The position numbers were made by a program, and so were the translations under genes. Below, piece after piece: positions 35,914-44,764 of a stretch of DNA of 64,000 nt. Each line of letters begins with the position of its first letter. Position 1 is the stretch's first letter. The DNA is from Arcobacteraceae bacterium (GTDB lineage Bacteria; Campylobacterota; Campylobacteria; Campylobacterales; Arcobacteraceae), in assembly GCA_021107755.1 (NCBI GenBank), contig JAIOSF010000021.1:124001-188000 (forward strand). Reading direction: 5' to 3'. The notes below the pieces were generated by a model that saw only the letters and a list, made by a program, of their open reading frames with translations, was not told the origin of the DNA and did not search any database.

Positions 35914-36528
35914 TTAGTTTGTAAAATATCTGATTGAGGCAAATCCAGCACAATTTGTATTTTGAATTTGAGTAACTTGTTTTTGTGAGATGATACCACC
36001 TAAGGCTATTATTTGAAAGTCTCTATTTTGATATTTCTTTACTATCTTTTGTAGATTTTCACATCCTTTTGGAGTCTCTTTATCCTTTTTATAGAATATT
36101 GGTGAGTAGGTGATAGCATCGGCTCCTTTTTGTTTTGCATATTGAACCTCTTTCTCATTATGGCAACTAATTATTGTATAAAGATTTTTTTGTTTAGCAT
36201 AGGGGATTGTATTAAATTGTTGTGAAGTTAAATGTATACCATCAAGTTGTATATTGAGAGCCTGTTCAATATCATTATTGATGATTATTTTATCTATTTT
36301 AAACTCTTTGGCAATGGTTTTAAAAGATTTTATTAGTTCTTGTGTGTTTGGTGTTGTTTTGTCTCTAAAGCATACCATATCAACTTTGTGAGAAGTAAGG
36401 GCTTGAATAAATTTTTTTTCAAAAACCTCTACTGTATTGCCATACTCTTTTGGGTCTGTAATAAGATAAGAGATAAAAAAAGGAGGCTTTTTAAAAGCCT
36501 CCTTTTCTGATTTTCGTTCTGAGAACAC
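35914..36528 (-). CDS. thiE: ThiE/TenI-like thiamine phosphate synthase family protein
   Basis: A 204-residue TIM-barrel of the ThiE/TenI family, recognised from ISYLITDP, VDMVCFRDK (phosphate/pyrimidine site), DGIHLTSQQF, ADAITYSPIFYKKDKETPKG and IIALGGI. True ThiE has the same SPIF/TxTK-type loop, so it is either thiamine phosphate synthase or TenI-like. The only plausible start is GTG at 36528, 11 nt after the atpB stop and without a good ribosome site. The first ~16 codons overlap a terminator hairpin, so expression may be coupled to atpB translation. Confidence 0.78.
   Translation of the reverse strand: MFSERKSEKEAFKKPPFFISYLITDPKEYGNTVEVFEKKFIQALTSHKVDMVCFRDKTTPNTQELIKSFKTIAKEFKIDKIIINNDIEQALNIQLDGIHLTSQQFNTIPYAKQKNLYTIISCHNEKEVQYAKQKGADAITYSPIFYKKDKETPKGCENLQKIVKKYQNRDFQIIALGGIISQKQVTQIQNTNCAGFASIRYFTN
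36475..36507 (-). terminator. atpB terminator embedded in the thiE reading frame
   Basis: AGGAGGC and GCCTCCT (extended by A-T pairs) form a strong hairpin. On the minus strand it is followed by a run of six or seven U. It lies 33-65 bp after the atpB stop and inside codons 8-18 of the thiE-like gene. Confidence 0.8.
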
Positions 36529-36539
36529 TTGTATCTCTA

Positions 36540-37226
36540 CTAGTGCTCTTCCTCAGCCATCATAACTGAACCAGAGATATAAACATATGTAAGCATCATA
36601 AAAATGAAAGCTTGTAATATACCAAATGCAAATAGGAAGAAAAATCCTGGAAGCGGTGCAATCCAAGGTACTAACATTAGAAGTACCATTAAAAACATAT
36701 CATCTCCTTTGATTGAACCAAAAAGTCTGAATGATAATGAAATTATTCGTGATACATGAGAGATAACTTCAATTGGGAACATCAAAGGAGCAAGTGCAGG
36801 AACAGGTCCCATCATATGTCCAAGATATTTCCCAGCACCATTTTCTTTAAATCCTAAATAGTTGTAGTAAAAAAATACCATAATTGCTAAAGATAATGTA
36901 AAGTTAATATTACCTGTTACTGATTCAAAACCAGGAATAATACCCATCATATTTGCTACAAAAATAATTAAACCAAGAGTTGCTATAAGTGGCATAAACT
37001 TTTTGGCATTTTTCTCACCCATAGAGTCTTTACCCATAGCTACAACACCTTGTAAATATGCCTCTATAACATTTTGTGTACCAGTTGGTACTATTTGAAG
37101 TTTACTAACTGCTGCTCTTGCAATTAGCATAACAATAATTGCTGTAAGTATTAAATGAGCCCCTATATGAGGTACTTGAGCATGACCTACAAGTTCACCT
37201 AAGAATGTAAATAATCTACCTTCCAT
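36540..37226 (-). CDS. atpB: ATP synthase F0 subunit a
   Basis: The proton-channel subunit a of F-type ATP synthase, 228 residues with five to six membrane helices. The essential Arg lies in SLSFRLFGSIKGD, and the C-terminal helix block is FGILQAFIFMMLTYVYISG. In Campylobacterota atpB is separated from the main atp operon, and this matches: no other atp gene is near. It ends with MAEEEH. A hairpin terminator follows within the next gene. Confidence 0.96.
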   Translation of the reverse strand: MEGRLFTFLGELVGHAQVPHIGAHLILTAIIVMLIARAAVSKLQIVPTGTQNVIEAYLQGVVAMGKDSMGEKNAKKFMPLIATLGLIIFVANMMGIIPGFESVTGNINFTLSLAIMVFFYYNYLGFKENGAGKYLGHMMGPVPALAPLMFPIEVISHVSRIISLSFRLFGSIKGDDMFLMVLLMLVPWIAPLPGFFFLFAFGILQAFIFMMLTYVYISGSVMMAEEEH

Positions 37227-37398
37227 CTGTATATTCCTTTGTCTTTATCTGTTGTTGTGATAATTTATTGGTGAATTATATTTAAAACTTTATAAATATT
37301 TTATAAAACTACCTTATCAATTTTAAAATCTATTGTTATTATTTTATAAATTATGATTAGTATGTTATAATTTAAGAAAAATAAATTATGGATAAAGA

Positions 37399-38079
37399 AT
37401 GATTATAAAAAGTGGTGCAATCTTCATAGCTGATGCACATTATAATAAAATACAAGAGGAACTTATAGATTTTTTACAACAAATCAAAGATAAAAAAGTT
37501 GTTTGTACACAACTTTTTTTAATGGGTGATATTTTTGATTTTTTGTGTGATGAAGTTGATTATTTTCAAGAGATTAATTATAAACTTATAAATCTTATTG
37601 ATGAGATTTCACATCATATTGAAACTATATATTTTGAAGGTAATCATGATTATAGTTTGGAAGATACATTCCCAAAAGCGAGAGTAATCCCTAGAAAAGA
37701 GCAGCCAATATATACTTTTTTGAATAATAAAAAAATTGCACTGGCTCATGGGGATATTTATACACCAACTGGATATAACATCTACTGTGCGATTATCCGC
37801 AATCCATACTTTTTAAATTTTTTAAATCTTATAGATATCAATAATTGGCTTTCGAAAAAAGTAGAGTATAAATTACAAAAAAAATATCTTTGTAAAAAAC
37901 AAAAAAACTTTGAACAGTTTGCAAAAAAAAGGGTAGAAAATTATACAGTTGATCTAGTTATTGAGGGACATTATCATCAAAATTTTTTAACTGAACAATA
38001 TATAAACCTGCCATCATTTGCTTGTGATAAACAATATATACAATATGTTGGTGACGAGTTTAAATTTTTTAAGGTATAA
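37399..38079 (+). CDS. LpxH-like metallophosphoesterase
   Basis: A calcineurin-fold phosphoesterase of 226 residues with the metal motifs FIADAHYN (D-x-H), LMGDIFDF (GD), EGNHDYSLED (GNHD), LAHGDIY and EGHYHQNF (GHxH). The pattern fits UDP-2,3-diacylglucosamine diphosphatase (LpxH), which makes lipid X for lipid A, but other phosphatases share it. A four-codon ORF (ATG at 37388) ends in an ATGA overlap with its start. It is first in a long plus-strand run through 45.9 kb. Confidence 0.82.
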   Translation: MIIKSGAIFIADAHYNKIQEELIDFLQQIKDKKVVCTQLFLMGDIFDFLCDEVDYFQEINYKLINLIDEISHHIETIYFEGNHDYSLEDTFPKARVIPRKEQPIYTFLNNKKIALAHGDIYTPTGYNIYCAIIRNPYFLNFLNLIDINNWLSKKVEYKLQKKYLCKKQKNFEQFAKKRVENYTVDLVIEGHYHQNFLTEQYINLPSFACDKQYIQYVGDEFKFFKV

Positions 38080-38085
38080 TATCTT

Positions 38086-39180
38086 ATGGATAATTATGAA
38101 TATACACAACTTTTAAAAATATTAAATCAAAAAATACAAAATATTGAATCAATATTAAAACCAAATGAGATAGAAAAAAGACTTGAAGAGATTACAACTT
38201 TAGAGCAAGAGCCAGAATTTTGGACCAATCAAGAGAATGCTACAAAAATAGCGCAAGAGAAGAACAGACTTTTAAGTAAATTATCAAAATTTGAAAAAGC
38301 AAATAGTGCAATAACAGATGCCAATGAACTTTATGAGATGGCAGTTGAAGAGAAAGATGAAGATACTATAAATACACTTTTTGAAGAATCAAATGTTTTG
38401 GAAGATATTGTACAAAAAACAGAGATAGAGGTTATGCTTAGTAATCCAGAAGATGGAAATAATGCAATTGTATCTATCCACCCTGGTGCTGGAGGTACTG
38501 AGTCTTGTGATTGGGCTAGTATGTTATATCGTATGTATTTACGATGGGCAGAGAGAAAGGGATTTAAAGTAGAGGTTTTAGATCATCAAGCTGGAGATGA
38601 AGCTGGTATAAAAGATGTGAGTTTTATTATCTCTGGAATTAATGCTTACGGGTATTTAAAAACTGAAAATGGTATCCATAGACTTGTGAGGATAAGTCCT
38701 TTTGATAGTAATGCAAAAAGACACACTTCATTTGCTTCAGTGATGGTAAGTCCAGAGATTGATGATAATATCGATATTGAGATAGAAGATAAAGATATTA
38801 GAGTAGATACTTATAGAGCTAGTGGAGCTGGGGGTCAGCATGTTAATAAAACTGAAAGTGCTATAAGAATTACACATATAGAAACAAATATTGTTGTACA
38901 GTGTCAAAATGATAGAAGCCAACATAAAAATAAAGCAAGTGCTATGAAGATGTTAAAATCTCGTCTTTATGAACTAGAATTAGAGAAGCAAGCAGCTGAA
39001 AAAAAAGGTATTTCAAAAAGTGAAATAGGGTGGGGACATCAAATTAGAAGTTATGTGATGCAACCATACCAACAAATAAAGGATACAAGAAGTAATATAG
39101 GTTATAGTAATGTGGATGCTATACTTGATGGTGATTTAGATAAAATGATAGAAGATGTTCTAATCGCCCAAAGTCAATAA
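38086..39180 (+). CDS. prfB: Peptide chain release factor 2
   Basis: A 364-residue class I release factor for UGA and UAA. The anticodon-like motif SPF is in [13 protein letters not shown], which defines RF2. The catalytic GGQ is G249-Q251 in [14 protein letters not shown]. The gene is in a single frame: the in-frame UGA and +1 frameshift that autoregulates prfB in many bacteria is absent. TATAAT ends 5 nt before the ATG, so an internal leaderless promoter is possible in addition to read-through from the gene upstream. Confidence 0.96.
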   Translation: MDNYEYTQLLKILNQKIQNIESILKPNEIEKRLEEITTLEQEPEFWTNQENATKIAQEKNRLLSKLSKFEKANSAITDANELYEMAVEEKDEDTINTLFEESNVLEDIVQKTEIEVMLSNPEDGNNAIVSIHPGAGGTESCDWASMLYRMYLRWAERKGFKVEVLDHQAGDEAGIKDVSFIISGINAYGYLKTENGIHRLVRISPFDSNAKRHTSFASVMVSPEIDDNIDIEIEDKDIRVDTYRASGAGGQHVNKTESAIRITHIETNIVVQCQNDRSQHKNKASAMKMLKSRLYELELEKQAAEKKGISKSEIGWGHQIRSYVMQPYQQIKDTRSNIGYSNVDAILDGDLDKMIEDVLIAQSQ

Positions 39181-39190
39181 AAGAGATAAT

Positions 39191-40132
39191 ATGAAAAAAA
39201 TATTAAGTGTAGATGCTAACTTATTATATAGTAGAATTTTAAAACAAGATATAGAGGAGTATTTTACCGCACAAGGTGAAACAATAGAGTTTCATACAAG
39301 CCAAACTTCTCAACAAACACTTGATATTATTAATACTCATGAGATTGATATTATTTTTTTAGATATCTCTTCAAAAAATTTTGATGGGATAAAACTCCTT
39401 AAATATATTAAAGAGCAACCAGTAAGACAATCCAAAATAGTAGGTGTGATGGATCTTTATGATCATACCTATAGATTTCAAGCTTTAAAACAAAAAGTGT
39501 ACAGATACATCTATAAACCTTATGATAATAAAGAGATCCATGCAGTATTATCGAAGTTCTTTAAAAAGAATTATTATAATAAAGAGATCAATAGAACAGA
39601 AAAATTTATTAATGTTGGGGACATTGAGCAACAAGAAAACATTGCAAATGGTGAAGTTGACCAGATGGAGTATGAGCAAGAACTTGTAGAGAGTTATATA
39701 GCTGTACACCAAAAAACAAATGCGAAAAGTTTTTTAAAAAGCTATGAAGATTGGGCCTACAGTTTAGATGATTTAGATGATTTAGAGTTGGCTTTAGATA
39801 AATTGATGATGAATCTTCTTATGGAAAATGATTTAGAAACAACTATGCCAGATATTATCAATATACTGGAAACTTATAATAAATTTTTATATCTATTTTT
39901 AGAGTTTGATGAGTTAAGTAAGGTTGTTTACTCTATTGTTATGCTTTTACGAGAGATTGACTATAATAATATCCCAAGCCAAACAATGGTATCAAAACTA
40001 TTATTGACAACTATTCAAGACCTTGTTGAATGGAAAGAGAAAGTATTTGTATCAGAAATAGCAGAGGATATTTACTATATTAATGATCCTATTTTAAATA
40101 GTTATGTACAACTTCAAGATTTACTGAGTTAA
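39191..40132 (+). CDS. Response regulator with uncharacterised helical C-terminal domain
   Basis: A 313-residue protein. Residues 1-125 are a receiver domain: KILSVDANLLYSR (acidic pocket reduced to one Asp), DIIFLDISSKNFDG (phospho-acceptor D), and YRYIYKPYDN (Lys). After a Gln/Glu-rich linker the C-terminal ~160 residues are helical and acidic (SLDDLDDLELALDKLMM); I do not recognise the domain. It has no DNA-binding, GGDEF or HD motif. It sits between prfB and pgeF with gaps of about 10 bp and so is probably co-expressed with housekeeping genes. Confidence 0.75.
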   Translation: MKKILSVDANLLYSRILKQDIEEYFTAQGETIEFHTSQTSQQTLDIINTHEIDIIFLDISSKNFDGIKLLKYIKEQPVRQSKIVGVMDLYDHTYRFQALKQKVYRYIYKPYDNKEIHAVLSKFFKKNYYNKEINRTEKFINVGDIEQQENIANGEVDQMEYEQELVESYIAVHQKTNAKSFLKSYEDWAYSLDDLDDLELALDKLMMNLLMENDLETTMPDIINILETYNKFLYLFLEFDELSKVVYSIVMLLREIDYNNIPSQTMVSKLLLTTIQDLVEWKEKVFVSEIAEDIYYINDPILNSYVQLQDLLS

Positions 40133-40142
40133 AGGATAGAGT

Positions 40143-40811
40143 ATTTTAGTTTCATTTTTTACTACAATAGAAGATGAAAATATCGCTTATCATGTTGGCG
40201 ATATAAAAGAAAATGTGAATACTGCCAGAGAAAATCTAGCTAAAAAATATAACTATAATAATACAAATTTATGTTATATGGAACAGATACACTCTAATAT
40301 AGTACAAGTAGTTCAAGAAAATAAAACTCTTTATAAATGTGATGGATTAGTAACCAATCAAAAAAATAGACCTTTGATGGTTATGGTTGCTGATTGTATT
40401 CCTATACTATTTTATGATAAAATCAAAGATGTTATAGCCGTAGCTCATGCAGGTAGAGTTGGAACTTTTGAAAATATTTCAAAAAATACAATAGAGTGTA
40501 TGTGTAAAACTTTTGATTGTGAGGTAAAAGACATAGCAGTAACACTTGGACCTAGCATACAAAAATGTTGTTATGAAGTATCACAAAAGATGGCTAAGTA
40601 TACAGAAAATACTTTTGGAAAAGAGTTTGTAAAAAATCGTAATATTGATTTACAAGGAATCAATAAAAAACAGTTAGAAAAAATGGGAATTAGTGAAACT
40701 AATATAACAATATCTTCTATTTGTACACAATGTTCAAACAAACCATATTTCTCTTATAGAAAAGATAATAGTTGTGGAAGATTTGCTGGCATTATTATGT
40801 TAAGAGGTTAA
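40143..40811 (+). CDS. pgeF: PgeF/YfiH-family purine nucleoside phosphorylase (AUU start)
   Basis: A laccase-domain (YfiH/YlmD/PgeF) protein, implicated in peptidoglycan quality control and purine nucleoside cleavage. The catalytic motifs are MEQIHSN, VADCIPILF and VAHAGRVGT, then LGPSIQKCCYEV. The first ATG (40215) is too late: upstream in frame, SFFTTIEDENIAYHVGD matches the normal N terminus. Between the in-frame stop at 40137 and this block there is no ATG, GTG or TTG; ATT at 40143 lies 6 nt after AAAGGA. I therefore call an AUU start, giving 222 residues. Confidence 0.8.
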   Translation: MLVSFFTTIEDENIAYHVGDIKENVNTARENLAKKYNYNNTNLCYMEQIHSNIVQVVQENKTLYKCDGLVTNQKNRPLMVMVADCIPILFYDKIKDVIAVAHAGRVGTFENISKNTIECMCKTFDCEVKDIAVTLGPSIQKCCYEVSQKMAKYTENTFGKEFVKNRNIDLQGINKKQLEKMGISETNITISSICTQCSNKPYFSYRKDNSCGRFAGIIMLRG

Positions 40812-40883
40812 ATACTTTAAGTTTCATTGAAACTATTGTATAATGAAACTAATTGTAATTTATAAAAGATAAAGGGAAATAAT

Positions 40884-41771
40884 TTGATAGAAACAAAATG
40901 TGGATTTGTAGCCACTGTAGGAAGACCAAATGCAGGTAAAAGCTCACTTTTAAACTGGCTAGTTGGTGAAAAAATCACAATGGTATCACATAAAGCAAAT
41001 GCAACACGGAAAAGATCAAATGTGATTGTAATGAATGATGATGACCAGATTGTATTTATAGATACTCCAGGTATCCACGAAACAGAAAAACTTATCAATC
41101 AGTTTATGTTAGAGGAAGCTTTAAAAGCTATTGGGGATTGTGACTTGATATTGTATCTAGCACCAGTTACAGATAAAGTTATCCATTATGAAAACTTTTT
41201 AGAAAAAAACAAAAAAAATACAAAACATATATTACTTCTTACAAAAACTGACTTTGTATCACAAAGTGAAGTGTTTGAAAAGATGGAAGAGTATAAACAG
41301 TTTGAAGATAAGTATGAATCTTTGATGACAGTATCAATTAAGAAAGGGAGAAAACAAAGAGATATACTAGATGAGATAGTAAAACATCTTCCTGTTTCAC
41401 CACCACTTTTTGATACAGAGATTATGACAACATCACATTTACGAGAAATATATAAAGAGTTTATAAGAGAATCAGTATTTGAAAATATTAGTGATGAGAT
41501 ACCTTATGAGACAGATGTTATCATTGAAAAAGTAGAAGAGAAACCAAAAGTAGATGTGATAAAAGCAACTATCGTAGTGGAAAAATCAACTCAAAAAGGG
41601 ATGATAATAGGAAAAGATGGAGCTGCTATAAAAAGAATAGGGCTCAATGCTAGAAAAAAGATAGAAAAACTTACTGGAAAAAAAGTTTATCTTGAACTTT
41701 TTGTTTCTATTAAAAAAGGTTGGACTAAAAACAAAGACTCTTTAAAAGAGTTGGGCTATAACTTCGACTAA
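40884..41771 (+). CDS. era: GTPase Era
   Basis: An essential GTPase for 30S maturation that binds the 16S rRNA 3' end. It shows G1 GRPNAGKSS, G3 DTPGIH, G4 TKTD, and a C-terminal KH domain (VVEKSTQKGMIIGKDGAAIKRIG). The length of 295 residues is standard. The start is TTG, set by the AAAGGGAAA site and the immediate family start CGFVATVGRPNAG. The next gene begins 3 bp after its stop. Confidence 0.96.
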   Translation: MIETKCGFVATVGRPNAGKSSLLNWLVGEKITMVSHKANATRKRSNVIVMNDDDQIVFIDTPGIHETEKLINQFMLEEALKAIGDCDLILYLAPVTDKVIHYENFLEKNKKNTKHILLLTKTDFVSQSEVFEKMEEYKQFEDKYESLMTVSIKKGRKQRDILDEIVKHLPVSPPLFDTEIMTTSHLREIYKEFIRESVFENISDEIPYETDVIIEKVEEKPKVDVIKATIVVEKSTQKGMIIGKDGAAIKRIGLNARKKIEKLTGKKVYLELFVSIKKGWTKNKDSLKELGYNFD

Positions 41772-41774
41772 GTT

Positions 41775-42680
41775 ATGGCTACTAAAACTTTTGAGATAAT
41801 TGATTTTTCAAAAATTCAAAGTTTTAGTGTAAAAGTTACTGAAGAGATAGGTGAAAAATATCTTTTAGATTTTTTACGAACCTCTTTAGAAAATCAAATA
41901 GATGTAGGTAAGAATAGTAAATTTTATTACCACTACATCTTCTCTTCCCTCTCTTATGAGATTATATATTTTAATGAGAGTGTAAAACAATCTATTCCAG
42001 AACCATTTATATTTATAGAAGAGTGTGGGGTAGATACAAAAGAGCTTTTTATTACTCAAAATTATTTTTGCCTTTTTGATTCTAAAGTACTTATTTTATA
42101 TAAAGATATACAAAATATTCTTCAAGAAGATGTTCAAACCTATATTGAACAACTATACAAAATAAAAATAGATAATGTCACACTTGTAGATAATGAAAAA
42201 TATGTACAAGCTAAAAATAAATTTTTGTTACAAACTCAAAAATACTCATTTAACTTTCATCCTTTAAAAAAAGATAACTCTTTTAAAATATTTTTCCTTT
42301 ATTTTTTCCTCATAAGTATAGCTTTTCTAGTTTTACTGTATGTTACAACAAATACAGAACAACATACAATAACAAAAAGTGAAGATATACCTCTATATGA
42401 AAAAGGGTATAAAAAACTTTACTCAATTTATAAGAAGAGTGAGGAAAAATCTATTAATAGTTCTATAGAGTTTTTTGATTACATAGCTAGCTATAATATT
42501 TTTATAGAGAAGCTAAATTATAAAAATGGTATATTGAATATTATATTAGAAGATACTAATAGGAAAAAGCTTCTCCAAACAATTTCAAATTATACAAAAA
42601 CTATCAAGGTACGCTCTATACAATTTGATAAGAGTACCAACAGATATAAAATGGATATTGCAATTGATGTTAAAAAGTAA
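41775..42680 (+). CDS. Bitopic membrane protein of a T4P/T2S-like cluster
   Basis: A 301-residue protein not recognised by sequence. Residues 1-165 are cytoplasmic, 171-190 a single membrane helix, and the remainder a periplasmic domain ending in KMDIAIDVKK. This layout, directly upstream of a PilO-like gene, a GspE ATPase and a GspF platform gene, resembles PilN/GspL-type assembly proteins or the CtsX protein of Campylobacter transformation. The function is inferred from position only. It overlaps the next gene by 14 bp. Confidence 0.6.
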   Translation: MATKTFEIIDFSKIQSFSVKVTEEIGEKYLLDFLRTSLENQIDVGKNSKFYYHYIFSSLSYEIIYFNESVKQSIPEPFIFIEECGVDTKELFITQNYFCLFDSKVLILYKDIQNILQEDVQTYIEQLYKIKIDNVTLVDNEKYVQAKNKFLLQTQKYSFNFHPLKKDNSFKIFFLYFFLISIAFLVLLYVTTNTEQHTITKSEDIPLYEKGYKKLYSIYKKSEEKSINSSIEFFDYIASYNIFIEKLNYKNGILNIILEDTNRKKLLQTISNYTKTIKVRSIQFDKSTNRYKMDIAIDVKK

Positions 42681-43380
42681 TTTTGAACAACTCCCTTTTA
42701 GACAAAAAGTAGAATTATATTTTATTATACCAATTTTCTTTACAATAATTTTTATATTTTTACAGAAACTATTGATTATTAAAGAACCTAATATAGTACA
42801 ACAACAATTAAGTGTAAAAAGTTTATCAGATAAAATTGTAGTAAAAAACAATAAAGAGATTATGGATTATATTGAAACGCAAATAGCTAAACACGATATT
42901 TTCGTACAAGCTATGACAACTTCGAATCATACTATCTCTTTAAATATAAATAGTTCATTTGATCCACTTATAGAATTTTTATATATTTTAGAACAACACT
43001 TAATTATAGAAGAGTTCTCTTTAGATAGGGTAGAGCCTAATAGTAAAATGATAAAAAGTAGAGTTGTATTTTTAAGTGAATATTTTGTAAATCCAACTCA
43101 AAAAGAAAAAATAGTAAAAAATATAAAAAATCCTTTTTTTCAAGAAACTAAAACTATTGTATTAAAAGAGGAAAATACAATAATAAATAAGTCGCAATCA
43201 ACTATGCTACAAGTTGATGCTATAGTTACAAATGAAGTTTTAATTCAAGGAGACTGGTATAAAAAAGGGGATATTTTTCAGAAAATAAAGATTGTTCAAA
43301 TTGAGCCAACGGTTGTAAAAGTTTTACATCAAGAGACAAATACGATAGAAATCATAAGGTTAGATATTGATGAAAAATAG
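42667..43380 (+). CDS. PilO-like bitopic protein
   Basis: Started at the ATG 42667 (MLKSNFEQLPFRQKVE), since the longer in-frame start would overlap the previous gene by 56 bp. The product is 237 residues: a short cytoplasmic start, a membrane helix at about 17-34, then a periplasmic region with a coiled coil and a fold reminiscent of PilO/GspM (LIEFLYILEQHLIIEEFSLDRVE). The C terminus (VDAIVTNEVLIQGDWYKKGD) resembles a PilP/GspC-type beta region. It overlaps the ATPase gene by 11 bp. Confidence 0.6.
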   Translation: MLKSNFEQLPFRQKVELYFIIPIFFTIIFIFLQKLLIIKEPNIVQQQLSVKSLSDKIVVKNNKEIMDYIETQIAKHDIFVQAMTTSNHTISLNINSSFDPLIEFLYILEQHLIIEEFSLDRVEPNSKMIKSRVVFLSEYFVNPTQKEKIVKNIKNPFFQETKTIVLKEENTIINKSQSTMLQVDAIVTNEVLIQGDWYKKGDIFQKIKIVQIEPTVVKVLHQETNTIEIIRLDIDEK

Positions 43381-44764
43381 TTTATTTGATTATGATATAG
43401 ATTATGAGATTTTAGAGGGGTTTGATAATGATATGTTGTATCAGCATGATATTATCCCTTTGTATAAGGAACAGCTATTTGTTATTGTTGCAACATCCAA
43501 AGAGGAAAATGATATTGATAAACTGGTAGATATTTTTAACCAACCTATAAAGCTAATCTATGTAGAACATCAGGAGTTGCAGTTTGAATGGAAGAATCTT
43601 GAATTAAAGAAAAAATTGTACACCTTTGCCAAAAAAGCTATCAACTATAATATGCAAAGTAATAACTCATATATTTTAGAATTCATCGATGAGGTTTTAT
43701 TCTTTAGTATTAAAAACAATGTAAGTGATATACATTTTGAGTGTTTTGAAAACAGTGTAGTATTACGATGTAGAATTGATGGTGTTTTAAATCAGTTTTT
43801 TAGATTTAATATTGTTTTGTATCAAGTGATAAGTTCCACTATAAAATATTTAGGAAATCTAGACTTAGCTCAAAAAAGGATACCATTAAATTCAAGAGTT
43901 ACAAGAGTAGTAGAAGGTATAAACTATGATATAAGAATATCTACAATGCCTACAATTCACGGGGAATCAATAGTGTTAAGAATACTAGATAATGGCAATA
44001 TAGATAAAAATTTACAAGATATAGGTTTTGAACAAGAGACATTAAAAGCTATTGAGAGTATCTTAACTTTAACACAAGGGCTAGTATTAGTAACAGGTCC
44101 TACTGGAAGTGGCAAAACAACAACACTCTATTCAATGTTAAATAAAGTAAATACAAAAGAGAAAAAAATCATAACTATAGAAGACCCAGTTGAATATAAA
44201 TTAGATGGAGTTGTCCAAGTGAATTTAAATCCAGATATGGACTTAGATTATCCAACGGTACTAAAAAATGTGTTGCGACAAGATCCAGATATTTTGCTAA
44301 TAGGTGAAATAAGAGATGTAGAATCACTTCGCATAGCTATACAAGCTTCACTTACAGGACATTTGGTTATTGCTACACTTCATACGAATAATGCTATAGA
44401 AACTATCACAAGACTACTTGATCTTAATGCCCCATCATATTTAATAGCTGCTACTTTAAAAATGGTAATTTCTCAAAGATTACTAAGGTTACTATGTGAA
44501 AATTGCAAAGAGGAAGATGTTGATTTTACCTATAAAAGTGTTGGTTGTAAAGAGTGCAATTTTACAGGATATAAAAATAGGCAAGTGGTCTCTGAAGTTT
44601 TAAAAATTAATAATGAAATTGCAAGGTTAATTAGTGAATATAAAGATGTCTCTAGGATTGAGGATTATTTAGATACAAAAAATTTCTATTCGTTATCTAC
44701 AAATGGGAAAAAACTAGTAGATGCAGGGAAAACATCTTATAGTGAATTTTATAGTAAATTGTAA
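43370..44764 (+). CDS. GspE/PilB-family assembly ATPase (CtsE-like)
   Basis: A 464-residue secretion ATPase, started at ATG 43370 rather than the TTG 3 bp earlier. It shows Walker A GPTGSGKT (G243-T250), the Asp box IEDPVEY, Walker B DPDILLIGEIRD, the His box TGHLVIATLHTNNA, and a C-terminal zinc site (CENC and CKEC). It powers assembly of a type IV pilus or pseudopilus. Linkage to a single GspF and no pilin parallels the ctsE-ctsF competence genes of Campylobacter; a true T2SS is the alternative. Confidence 0.9.
   Translation: MKNSLFDYDIDYEILEGFDNDMLYQHDIIPLYKEQLFVIVATSKEENDIDKLVDIFNQPIKLIYVEHQELQFEWKNLELKKKLYTFAKKAINYNMQSNNSYILEFIDEVLFFSIKNNVSDIHFECFENSVVLRCRIDGVLNQFFRFNIVLYQVISSTIKYLGNLDLAQKRIPLNSRVTRVVEGINYDIRISTMPTIHGESIVLRILDNGNIDKNLQDIGFEQETLKAIESILTLTQGLVLVTGPTGSGKTTTLYSMLNKVNTKEKKIITIEDPVEYKLDGVVQVNLNPDMDLDYPTVLKNVLRQDPDILLIGEIRDVESLRIAIQASLTGHLVIATLHTNNAIETITRLLDLNAPSYLIAATLKMVISQRLLRLLCENCKEEDVDFTYKSVGCKECNFTGYKNRQVVSEVLKINNEIARLISEYKDVSRIEDYLDTKNFYSLSTNGKKLVDAGKTSYSEFYSKL

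Noticed and set aside
37388-37402. Four-codon ORF with ATGA overlap before the lpxH-like gene
   Set aside because: It resembles the mutS7 leader ORF, but four codons and an A/T-rich ATG are too likely by chance, and the TATAAT (37366-37371) is not at the leaderless spacing.
38086-38170. Programmed frameshift in prfB
   Set aside because: I looked for an in-frame UGA with a CUU slippery codon and an internal Shine-Dalgarno near codon 25; the gene is open in one frame, so the autoregulatory frameshift is absent.
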